A stretch of 13,262 nt of DNA from positions 1 through 13,262 of the forward strand of contig JAGWRQ010000042.1 in the NCBI GenBank assembly GCA_028869615.1. Reading direction: 5' to 3'. The notes under the pieces were generated by a model. The model had not been told where the DNA came from and ran no database searches. It saw only the letters and a program-made list of their open reading frames with translations. The translations under genes were made by a program, and so were the position numbers. This stretch comes from Candidatus Methylomirabilota bacterium (lineage in GTDB: Bacteria; Methylomirabilota; Methylomirabilia; Methylomirabilales; Methylomirabilaceae). Below, in pieces: positions 7,429 to 13,261 of the stretch. Each line of letters begins with the position of its first letter. The stretch's first letter is position 1.

Positions 7429-8508
7429 ATGCGCATCGGTATTATTGGACTACCGGCCTCCGGCAAAAGCACTGTGTACCGACTGCTGACCCACGGCCAG
7501 CCAAGCCACCAGGCGGGCCAGTTGGGGGAGGCCTCAATTTCCGTCGTCAAGGTTCCCGATCCCCGTCTCGAGCGTCTGGCGCTCATGTTCAAGCCAAAAA
7601 AGGTCACACCGGCCAACTTCGAGCTCGTGGACTTCGCTCCGCTCGTGAAAGAATCAGGTAAGCCCGCAAGCCCCGGTACACAGCTCCTCCCTCAGATGCG
7701 GCAAAGCACTGCCCTGCTCATGGTCGTTCGGGCCTTCAAGGACGAGCGCGTCCCCCACATCGAAGGGCGGGTCGATCCGGCCAAAGACGCGGCGACGCTG
7801 TGGGCCGAGTTGGTCTTGGCCGATCTGGATGTAGTGGAGAAGCGAATCGCCAGGATCGAAGAGGCGATGCGAAAGGGCAAAAAGACTGAGAGTCATCAGG
7901 AGCTGGCTCTCTTGAAGCGATGTTATGCGGCGCTGCAGGAGGAACAGCCATTGCGGGGGATGTCACTGACCCCTGAAGATGAGCGCCTGCTGCGTGGCTT
8001 TCAGTTCCTGACGGCCAAGCCGAGCCTTCTGGTCGTCAATAGCGGTGAAGAAGGGGGTGCGTCGCCCGACGACCTTGAGACCCTATCAGCTACGACAGAC
8101 TTGCAGTCACGCCCCATCGCCCTCTCGGCCAAATTGGAACTGGAACTGGGCGATCTACCCCCGGAAGAGAGCTCGACGTTCCGCGCTGAGCTTGGCTTGG
8201 ACGCTTCAGCGGCGCCGCGACTGCGTCAGGCTTGCTATGACCTGCTGGGTGTTATGACCTTCTTTACGGTGGGAAGCGACGAAGTGCGAGCCTGGACTAT
8301 CCCCCTTGGCGCCACGGCCCTTCAAGCGGCAGGGGCGATCCATAGTGATCTTGCGCAAGGCTTCATTCGCGCAGAAGTAGTGGCCTACGAGGCGCTCATC
8401 CGCTGCGGGTCACTGGCAGCCGCCCGACATGAAGGAGTGCTGCGGCTTGAGGGGAAAGAGTACCTCGTGGCCGATGGCGACATCATGACGATCCGGTTCA
8501 ATGTCTGA
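7429..8508 (+). CDS. Divergent YchF/OLA1-family GTPase-like protein with TGS (DUF933) C-terminus
   Basis: A protein of 359 residues, close to the ~363 of YchF. The P-loop is GLPASGKST (7-15; usual YchF reads GLPNVGKST). The helical insert lies around 130-190. NSGE (204-207) fits the NxxE motif that gives YchF/OLA1 proteins ATP over GTP preference. The C-terminal ~85 residues (TFFTVGSDEVRAWTIPLG ... AQGFIRAEVVAYEALI ... LEGKEYLVADGDIMTIRFNV) are a clear YchF-type TGS domain. The G3 element, normally DxAGLV, reads VDFAPLV (67-73), so the glycine is replaced by proline. It is probably a specialised paralogue of the ribosome-associated YchF rather than YchF itself. AGGAG at 7414-7418 supports the ATG at 7429. 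It is the only plus-strand gene in the window and is convergent with the accessory patch. Confidence 0.85.
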   Translation: MRIGIIGLPASGKSTVYRLLTHGQPSHQAGQLGEASISVVKVPDPRLERLALMFKPKKVTPANFELVDFAPLVKESGKPASPGTQLLPQMRQSTALLMVVRAFKDERVPHIEGRVDPAKDAATLWAELVLADLDVVEKRIARIEEAMRKGKKTESHQELALLKRCYAALQEEQPLRGMSLTPEDERLLRGFQFLTAKPSLLVVNSGEEGGASPDDLETLSATTDLQSRPIALSAKLELELGDLPPEESSTFRAELGLDASAAPRLRQACYDLLGVMTFFTVGSDEVRAWTIPLGATALQAAGAIHSDLAQGFIRAEVVAYEALIRCGSLAAARHEGVLRLEGKEYLVADGDIMTIRFNV

Positions 8509-8550
8509 TTCGCTGCCTGAGGCGCGATCGGTTGCACGCGGAGGTCATGA

Positions 8551-8763
8551 TTATGCATCGTTTGAAGTGAGCTCATCGGCGAACTACTCGATCGAAATGA
8601 CGCCCTGCTCCCGCGAGCGCTCCTCCAGAAAGCTCATGAACTTCGTGTTGCTGCCAAGTTTTGAAACCTCCTGATCGAAGACAAGTAAAATAGCCTCCCG
8701 ACGAGCGAAGGCGAGAAGCTCATCCACTGGAGGAGATTTCTTGTCTAACTTTACGGTTTTCAT
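8551..8763 (-). pseudogene. Decayed antitoxin-like gene (nonsense codon, probable internal deletion)
   Basis: From the ATG at 8763 the frame gives MKTVKLDKKSPPVDELLAFA... and ends ...FMSFLEERSREQGVISIE followed by TAG at 8586-8584. This resembles small phd-like antitoxin proteins that read (D/E)xxLxLARxxxxLLLxxDGxEFxLxExDDFxxEVxxLxxxxxFxxFLxERS and end in an acidic helix. Here LLV runs straight into FDQEV, so about 15 residues of the usual middle strand appear to be missing. After the TAG the same frame continues with FADELTSNDA and a TAA at 8553-8551, as expected if a GAG codon mutated to TAG. No toxin gene lies next to it. The family call rests on memory of the motif, not on a search; a short functional gene ending at the TAG is the alternative. 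A longer start at 8811 is open but unsupported. Confidence 0.5.
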
Positions 8764-8955
8764 AGCCCATTCTTGACGCTTTCCGTCAGCGAGATTCGAT
8801 ATTCCATTCACGAACGGTATCGCAAAAAGTGACGCCTCCCAAGCTGCTTCTTTCCTCAGGCAAGGTATGCGTAACGCAGTTGCGGGTCAACGGCGGGCTG
8901 ATGCGCGAACACCCTCACATGGGCGACTGCCCGATGCGACCGCGTGATAGCCACC

Positions 8956-9366
8956 TTAGGTTTGAGTGTTGAGGAATGTATCGACGGACACCGCTACCGT
9001 AGGAAAGTCGTTCAAGATCTCCTTATCCAACGTGACCAGAAAGGTCCCCAATTCCTGAGCGAGTGCGACAAACTCACAATCATATGCGGAGCATGTGCTG
9101 TCGGCGACCAATCGTAGTACCCGGTCCGAATCCACCTCATATTCTCGATCTTCCATCATCCGGAGCGCTTCGTCCATCAGTCGCCGACTCTCTGCCAGCG
9201 ACAGCCACTGCTTGCGAAGATAGCCGGCCAGCACATTCCGGAATTCACTTCGCCACAGCAACGGCGCGGCCCAGTCCGCATCCTGGCGCAGAACCTGTTC
9301 CGCCTGCTGGGAATACTTGCTTTCGAGATACAAATAGCCGATCAGATTGGTGTCTACGACGATCAC
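8956..9366 (-). CDS. vapC: PIN-domain ribonuclease toxin (VapC family)
   Basis: A PIN-domain protein of 136 residues, the usual VapC size. The acidic metal-binding set is present: D5 in MIVVDTNLIGYL, E41 in WRSEFRNVLAGYL, D96 in SAYDCEFVALAQ and D114 in FLVTLDKEIL. VapC toxins are magnesium-dependent endoribonucleases, often cutting tRNA or rRNA, and are held inactive by their partner antitoxin. The start codon is GTG, and GTGA overlaps the antitoxin stop by 4 nt, so the toxin is translationally coupled to the antitoxin and expressed from its promoter. The active site is complete, so the toxin is probably functional. Confidence 0.9.
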   Translation of the reverse strand: MIVVDTNLIGYLYLESKYSQQAEQVLRQDADWAAPLLWRSEFRNVLAGYLRKQWLSLAESRRLMDEALRMMEDREYEVDSDRVLRLVADSTCSAYDCEFVALAQELGTFLVTLDKEILNDFPTVAVSVDTFLNTQT

Positions 9367-9605
9367 AGGCGGCCCGCGCGCTTGATGAGGTTGAATTCCC
9401 GCTGGGCGATGGGATGGTGTCGGGTACTGCGACGCAACCGGCGAACACGCCCGAGCAAGACTTCCGGGTCGAACTTCCGGCCCCGCACGCCGCGCTCGAT
9501 CTGGGTGATAATTTCGCTATTGATGCTGCGGCGATTCGCAGCAGCAGACTGCTTGAGCAATTCATACACCTCTGAGGGAATGTTTTTGACCGTAATCGTC
9601 GGCAT
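9363..9605 (-). CDS. vapB: Ribbon-helix-helix antitoxin (FitA/VapB-like) of the PIN toxin
   Basis: An antitoxin of 80 residues. The N-terminus MPTITVKNIPSEVYELLKQS followed by ANRRSINSEIITQIERGV is the Arc/FitA-type ribbon-helix-helix fold: strand, helix, helix with the SINSEI turn. It binds DNA as a dimer. The basic C-terminal part (about 45-80) is expected to wrap around and inhibit the PIN toxin encoded directly downstream. A GGAG ribosome site lies 7 nt before the ATG. Upstream are a near-consensus promoter and a palindrome centred on its -10 box, as expected for autorepression by antitoxin and toxin-antitoxin complex. Confidence 0.88.
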   Translation of the reverse strand: MPTITVKNIPSEVYELLKQSAAANRRSINSEIITQIERGVRGRKFDPEVLLGRVRRLRRSTRHHPIAQREFNLIKRAGRL

Positions 9606-9621
9606 GGCGATTCTCCATATA

Positions 9622-9666
9622 GGTTCAATATGGAACCATTATGGTTCTGTAGCGGCTTATTGTCAA
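9622..9666 (-). promoter_or_regulatory. vapBC promoter with overlapping palindromic operator
   Basis: On the minus strand TTGACA (9666-9661), 17 nt, then CATAAT (9643-9638) form a near-consensus sigma-70 promoter; transcription should start near 9631, giving a leader of about 26 nt. The -10 hexamer lies within a perfect inverted repeat, GAACCAT-N-ATGGTTC (9633-9647). A further GGTTC half-site at 9622-9626 forms a second inverted pair with GAACC at 9633-9637. Occupancy by the ribbon-helix-helix antitoxin would block RNA polymerase. Confidence 0.75.
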
Positions 9667-9705
9667 GACCCGCTGGAGGGGTGGCGGCAAACGATATTGC
9701 GGCTC

Positions 9706-9831
9706 AGCGGCGGACGGACGCACGAGCGTGGACCACATATGCGCATTGAGGATGAATATGGCAGATCGAACCGCCTCAAGGTGTGACCCATGTCCCCGGA
9801 CTGTTTTGTTACCTATCTCCCCGGCCGGTCA
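9706..9831 (+). mobile_element. Probable insertion-sequence end: transposase C-terminal stub plus terminal repeats
   Basis: Two 17-mers, GTGACCCATGTCCCCGG (9783-9799) and GTTACCTATCTCCCCGG (9808-9824), match at 14 of 17 positions with a 25-nt period, followed by CCGGTCA. Such tandem sites are typical of an insertion-sequence end bound by its transposase. Just before them a plus-strand frame ends GPHMRIEDEYGRSNRLKV and a TGA at 9784-9786, which overlaps the first repeat; this looks like the last residues of a transposase gene. Nothing upstream resembles the rest of a transposase, so only one end would remain. The IS family is not assigned; the reading rests on the repeat pattern and recall. 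Confidence 0.42.
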
Positions 9832-10224
9832 GATTAGGGCGTCGGTGATGCCAATAAATGTACATTCTTCCCTTCTGAGCTCCGCCGTCTTCTGCAACTC
9901 GCTGCCAGGCGGCATAATGTTGGCGCTGGAAGCAACGCGCTCACCACAGTAGATTCGCTCGCTCTTTCGCGAGCGAATCTGAGAATCATCGAAATAGGCG
10001 ACTGATTTCAGGGCATCGAGCACCAGTTTGTCTAGGTTGTCCAAATCTGGCGTATTGCCGCTCAATCGATGGAGGACATAGAAGATCTGCGCGGAGAGTG
10101 GGATGCTCCATGGCGCTTGGAATCGCTGCCGGCCACACGCCTTGATGAGTTCGATGTGATTTTTCTTGAACGTTGCCTGAGCGGAGACAGGTCGCCCGGG
10201 CACCTTGATCCATTCGACTTTCAT
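9829..10224 (-). CDS. rusA: RusA-family Holliday-junction resolvase (crossover junction endodeoxyribonuclease)
   Basis: A protein of 131 residues; E. coli RusA has 120. The RusA signature is present: TPDLDNLDKLVLDALKSVAYFDDSQI (59-83), with D60, D62 and D80 matching the three catalytic aspartates and K66 the catalytic lysine. The N-terminal VPGRPVSAQATFKK is the usual opening strand (GxPxSxxxx). The enzyme cuts Holliday junctions at CC dinucleotides as a dimer; the family is mostly phage- or prophage-derived. The gene stands alone without phage genes, between a toxin-antitoxin pair and a REP-like palindrome. Its TGA stop (9831-9829) coincides with the outer edge of the probable insertion-sequence end, so the last residues may have been altered by insertion. 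The ribosome site is a weak GAGG 3 nt before the ATG. Confidence 0.82.
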   Translation of the reverse strand: MKVEWIKVPGRPVSAQATFKKNHIELIKACGRQRFQAPWSIPLSAQIFYVLHRLSGNTPDLDNLDKLVLDALKSVAYFDDSQIRSRKSERIYCGERVASSANIMPPGSELQKTAELRREECTFIGITDALI

Positions 10225-10364
10225 AGCCTCAAGCGCCTAACTACAATTAGACAAACCGGCCTAATCCATTTAGGGCCGACGGGCTCGCGATGTGGCTGCG
10301 GGGTTTGGCAGCAAAGCAACGGCGTTGACAGCCTTGTTATCAAGACCGGCTTGGAACACCAGCA

Positions 10365-10402
10365 TAGTAAGTCGGGTTACGCTACGCTAACCCGACCTAC
10401 TA
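10365..10402 (-). repeat. REP-like palindrome (GTAG-type)
   Basis: Two 15-nt arms at 10365-10379 and 10388-10402 form an inverted repeat with one mismatch around an 8-nt loop. The minus strand reads TAGTAGGTCGGGTTA, loop, TAACCCGACTTACTA. It resembles the widespread REP family that begins GTAGGTCGG and is mobilised by RAYT (REP-associated tyrosine transposase) enzymes; no RAYT gene is present here. The 302-nt gene-free stretch 10225-10526, between brnA and rusA, holds this palindrome and otherwise shows nothing I can support. The hairpin could also end or stabilise the brnTA transcript. Confidence 0.72.
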
Positions 10403-10526
10403 TTATCTGACATCGGTGTAGCCCAGCCGCTCTTGCGCCGTGCGGATGCCTGCCTGTGCGTCGCACCTGTCTACCGTGCAGGGCACAGCACAGACAGATG
10501 GCAAGAGGCGAGGTTCGGCCCCATTC

Positions 10527-10826
10527 TCACGCTCGGCGCGCTTTACGTTCAACGTACTCGCGAAGTACACGATCCATCCGCGACTGCCAGCCCTCGCCCG
10601 TTGACTTGAAGTACGTGACTACCTCGCGGCTGTACCGCACAGACACGAGGAGTTTCTTATTCTCGGACTTCGGGCGCCCACGTAATGCACGCAGGGGAAC
10701 CATGGATTTCAATTGACTAGGCGTGAGGGGCTGTGCGTCCGGGTCGGCCTTCGCCGCTGCGGTAATTGCCCTGTCCTCCTCTACGGTCGGCATCACGATC
10801 GCAGGACGCTTAGACGTTTTCGACAT
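10527..10826 (-). CDS. brnA: BrnA family antitoxin
   Basis: An antitoxin of 99 residues. The conserved BrnA region is KKLLVSVRYSREVVTYFKST (57-76) and GEGWQSRMDRVLREYVERKA (77-96), where VSVRYSxEVVxYFKxxGxGWQxRxxxxLxEY is the family pattern for a ribbon-helix-helix DNA-binding and dimerisation domain. The N-terminal half (1-50), including EDRAITAAAKADPDAQPLT, is the segment that contacts BrnT. The gene begins inside the end of brnT (17-nt overlap) with GAGGTG at 10839-10834 as ribosome site, giving the usual brnT-brnA order of toxin first. BrnA neutralises BrnT and, with it, represses the shared promoter. Confidence 0.9.
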   Translation of the reverse strand: MSKTSKRPAIVMPTVEEDRAITAAAKADPDAQPLTPSQLKSMVPLRALRGRPKSENKKLLVSVRYSREVVTYFKSTGEGWQSRMDRVLREYVERKARRA

Positions 10827-11079
10827 AGTATTTCACCTCTCGACGATTGGCACGGCGCAGACTGATGATCCTTCGCACGTTGCCACGCTCAACAAATGCC
10901 GCGTAGTACAGGATGGCCGTCTTTGGGGCCAGCGCGATCATTCGCGTCTCGCCATACTCGAAGCGGTTATCAACCCACACAAGTGCAGCTTCCCAATCGA
11001 GTTCGCCGGCAACCGCCAACGAGACACCGTGCTTCTGCCGGTTCGTTGCGTCTTTCACCGGATCGAACTCAATTCGCAT
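10810..11079 (-). CDS. brnT: BrnT family ribonuclease toxin
   Basis: A toxin of 89 residues, typical of BrnT (about 90). It begins MRIEFDPVKDATNRQKHGVS, matching the FDxxKxxxNxxKHGVSF opening of the family, and continues with WVDNRFEYGETRMIALAP (35-52). The C-terminal RRIISLRRANRREVKYY (69-85) is the conserved RIISxRxAxxxExxxY region. BrnT has a RelE-like fold and cleaves RNA to stop growth; BrnA counteracts it. All conserved parts are present, so it is probably intact. The predicted transcription start coincides with the A of this ATG, so the message may be leaderless; I saw no ribosome site upstream. Confidence 0.92.
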   Translation of the reverse strand: MRIEFDPVKDATNRQKHGVSLAVAGELDWEAALVWVDNRFEYGETRMIALAPKTAILYYAAFVERGNVRRIISLRRANRREVKYYVENV

Positions 11080-11114
11080 AACATTATGATAGCTACAGTA
11101 ATTCGTGATGTCAA
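11077..11114 (-). promoter_or_regulatory. brnTA promoter, predicted leaderless, with small palindrome
   Basis: On the minus strand TTGACA (11114-11109), 17 nt, then TATCAT (11091-11086) form a near-consensus sigma-70 promoter. Counting from the -10 box, +1 falls at 11079, the first base of the brnT start codon. A 12-nt palindrome CATAA-TG-TTATG (11088-11077) spans from within the -10 box to the start codon and is a possible operator for BrnA. Confidence 0.7.
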
Positions 11115-11145
11115 GCGACCAGGCGGGAGCGTCCAGATGCCATGT

Positions 11146-11178
11146 AAAAAGTGACCAAAGAGGCTTTAGTCTAGAGCC
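11146..11178 (-). terminator. Possible weak terminator after der
   Basis: Downstream of the der stop the minus strand has GGCTCTAG and TAAAGCC arms (11178-11162), which can form a short imperfect hairpin, followed about 10 nt later by TTTTT (11150-11146). The stem is short and the T-run is displaced, so the call is weak. Confidence 0.28.
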
Positions 11179-11185
11179 AAGCCAG

Positions 11186-12517
11186 TTATTGGGCGCGCTT
11201 GCCTTTCAAGACCAGGCGGATGGGGGCGCCGACAAAGCCGTACGCGGCTCTGAGTTGGTTGACCAGATAGCGTCGGTAGGCGACCCGCACACCGCGAGGG
11301 TCGCTCACGAAGAGCAGAAAGGTGGGGGGAAGAGAAGCGGCCTGTGTGGCGTAGTGGAACCGGACGGGGCGCTTGCCGTGGGCGGGCGGAGGATACTTCT
11401 GGACCGCATCACCAATAAGCTCGTTGAGCTGGGGGGTCGGTACACGGTGAGAACGCGACTGCGCGACGGTCTGCACGAGCGGAAACAATGTGGGCACGTC
11501 AGAGCCAGTCAGGGCCGAGACGAACGCGACGGGCGCGTAGTCCAGGTGCCGCAGGCGCTCGCGGACCTGGAGCGTGAACTGCTGCCGAGCATCGACGCCG
11601 GACGGCATCAGGTCCCACTTATTCGCGACCAAGATGGCACCGCATCCAGCGTCCTGGACAAAGGCGGCGATCTTGGCATCCTGGTCTGTGATCCCTTCTT
11701 TCGCGTCCAACAGGATCACGGCGACATCGCTCCGTTCAATGGCTTTGAGCGCCCTCACCACGCTGAACCGTTCCAATGGCTGTTGGACCTTGCTGCGCGA
11801 CCGGAGCCCCGCGGTGTCGATCAGGATGTACGGGGTGTCGTTATAGGTGAACGGGGTGTCAATCGCATCCCGCGTTGTGCCGGGTTGTTCGCTTACGATG
11901 ACACGCTCCTGCCCCAGCAGCCCGTTGACCAGCGACGACTTGCCTACATTCGGGCGACCGACCACTGCCACACGGATGGCCTTCTGCTCGGGCACAACCT
12001 CCGCTGGTGGCAGCGCCTCGACAATCACGTCGCAGAGCTCCGCGACACCCAGCCCATGCTCGGCGGAGACCGGACAGACCTCCTCGAATCCCATCCGAAA
12101 GAACTCGGACGCCAGCGTCTCGTGGGAAGGCCGATCGACCTTATTCGGCGCCACAACGATACGGGCGTGTACATCGTGCCGAAGCAGCCGGGCGATCTCC
12201 TCATCCAGTGGCGTCAGCCCCTCGCGAGCGTCAACGACGAAGATGACGAGGGCGGCCTCCTGGACCGCCTGCCGGACCTGGGTGAGCACCTGGGCCGCCA
12301 GACCGCTTTCCGCGCCGGGCTCCAACCCCCCGGTATCACCGAGGGTGAACGCGCGGCCCTTCCACTCGACCGTCGCGTAGAGCCGGTCCCTGGTGACGCC
12401 TGGCTCGTCGTGCACAATCGCTCTTCGCCCGCCGACCAGCCGGTTGAATAAGGTCGATTTCCCCACATTGGGCCGACCGACGATCGTGACGACGGGAAGC
12501 GACGTTGCAGCCTTCAC
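11186..12517 (-). CDS. der: Ribosome biogenesis GTPase Der (EngA), double GTPase domain
   Basis: A protein of 443 residues with two tandem GTPase domains and a KH-like C-terminal domain, the hallmark of Der/EngA, which acts in 50S subunit assembly. First domain: GRPNVGKS (14-21), T42, DTGG (61-64), NKVD (125-128). Second domain: GRPNVGKS (187-194), TT (214-215), DTAG (234-237), NKWD (299-302). The KH-like domain covers about 355-443. All nucleotide-binding motifs are intact. The start codon is GTG (12517-12515) and overlaps the TGA of pgsA as GTGA, so it is translationally coupled to pgsA. This is a core, usually essential gene and marks the right border of the accessory patch. Confidence 0.96.
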   Translation of the reverse strand: MKAATSLPVVTIVGRPNVGKSTLFNRLVGGRRAIVHDEPGVTRDRLYATVEWKGRAFTLGDTGGLEPGAESGLAAQVLTQVRQAVQEAALVIFVVDAREGLTPLDEEIARLLRHDVHARIVVAPNKVDRPSHETLASEFFRMGFEEVCPVSAEHGLGVAELCDVIVEALPPAEVVPEQKAIRVAVVGRPNVGKSSLVNGLLGQERVIVSEQPGTTRDAIDTPFTYNDTPYILIDTAGLRSRSKVQQPLERFSVVRALKAIERSDVAVILLDAKEGITDQDAKIAAFVQDAGCGAILVANKWDLMPSGVDARQQFTLQVRERLRHLDYAPVAFVSALTGSDVPTLFPLVQTVAQSRSHRVPTPQLNELIGDAVQKYPPPAHGKRPVRFHYATQAASLPPTFLLFVSDPRGVRVAYRRYLVNQLRAAYGFVGAPIRLVLKGKRAQ

Positions 12518-13044
12518 CGGCTGAGTACCCTCGCGCCCCGGCGGACGTAATCAATCCCGGAAAGGATCGTGACCGCGGCTGCGAGATAGACGATCCCGGG
12601 CAAGTAGGACGCGATCCCGCCGGTCACACGGGCAACGAGCGTCGCGAACACGGTCAGAACTTGCAGACCTGTCGTGAGTTTTCCCATCCAGGAAACAGAA
12701 ACCGTCGTCTTGCCGGTGGCAATGTAGACGACTACGAAACCGCCGATCAATATCAGGTCCCGGCTGATGACGATGATGAAGAGCCACTGGGGAATCTGGC
12801 GCAGGTAGACCAGCGTCACGAAGGTCGCAGAGAGCAGCAGCTTATCGGCCAGAGGATCCAGGATCATCCCCAACTCTGTTCGCTGGGCCCTCGAACGAGC
12901 GATAAATCCGTCCAGGGCGTCGGTGATCCCTGCCAGCAGAAAGGTTGCCAGGCCAAGCCTCCAGAATTTATAGACCAGCAGGATCGAGATGACGGGAGTC
13001 ATAAAGATCCTGAGGATCGTAAGGCTATTGGCAAGATTCAGCAT
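12514..13044 (-). CDS. pgsA: CDP-diacylglycerol-glycerol-3-phosphate 3-phosphatidyltransferase
   Basis: An integral membrane enzyme of 176 residues that makes phosphatidylglycerophosphate, the first committed step to phosphatidylglycerol and cardiolipin. It carries the CDP-alcohol phosphotransferase signature D-x2-DG-x2-AR-x8-G-x3-D-x3-D exactly, as D42, D45, G46, A49, R50, G59, D63 and D67. MLNLANSLTILRIFMTPVI (1-19) is the characteristic PgsA N-terminus, which sets the start at 13044; a longer in-frame start at 13236 would run through the upstream gene. Hydrophobic segments at about 7-25, 30-41, 69-82, 86-107, 126-140 and 148-163 fit the family's membrane helices. GGAG lies just upstream of the ATG. 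The stop overlaps the der start by 4 nt. Confidence 0.93.
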   Translation of the reverse strand: MLNLANSLTILRIFMTPVISILLVYKFWRLGLATFLLAGITDALDGFIARSRAQRTELGMILDPLADKLLLSATFVTLVYLRQIPQWLFIIVISRDLILIGGFVVVYIATGKTTVSVSWMGKLTTGLQVLTVFATLVARVTGGIASYLPGIVYLAAAVTILSGIDYVRRGARVLSR

Positions 13045-13081
13045 CGAAGGGCTCCGGCTAGGGGGAAACGGGCGATCAACC

Positions 13082-13261
13082 TTACGTGTGGACGGCGGGA
13101 CAGGGTACCCAGTCGTATTCTCTCGCCTGCGAAGCGGCAGTGGCAAGCGACTGACGCACGGTCTGCAGCAGTCGATCGAGGCCATACCCTGTGAGGGCGG
13201 ACACAGCCACCCGCGGCACCATAGTCCTGCCGCCAACGAAAGATTGCCTCATCCCGCTTGC
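13082..13261 (-). CDS. C-terminal end of a P-loop GTPase, possibly HflX (partial)
   Basis: An open frame enters from the right edge and ends with TAA at 13084-13082, giving about 59 residues. It contains VPRVAVSALTGYGLDRLLQTVRQSL, where the SALTGYGLD segment fits the G5 motif (SAxxGxGLDxL) and closing helix of TRAFAC GTPases. The remaining ~20 residues are a short tail. HflX ends this way and often sits in such neighbourhoods, but ObgE, MnmE or Era-like ends look similar over so short a stretch. It is 37 nt upstream of pgsA on the same strand, so probably co-transcribed with pgsA and der. Confidence 0.55.
   Translation of the reverse strand, partial: ASGMRQSFVGGRTMVPRVAVSALTGYGLDRLLQTVRQSLATAASQAREYDWVPCPAVHT

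Noticed and set aside
8856..8955. A minus-strand run of about 32 codons right after vapC (ends RYAYLA, TGA)
   Set aside because: Too short, no ATG start or family resemblance; nothing supports it as a gene.
10235..10241. GTTAGGC (minus strand) just upstream of rusA, matching an integron attC core site
   Set aside because: No matching RYYYAAC inverse core or cruciform partner at the proper distance was found on either strand, so there is no support for a gene cassette.
8824..11154. The 10-mer AAAAAGTGAC occurring near 8825 and 11146
   Set aside because: Many 10-mers repeat by chance in 13 kb; the flanks do not match.
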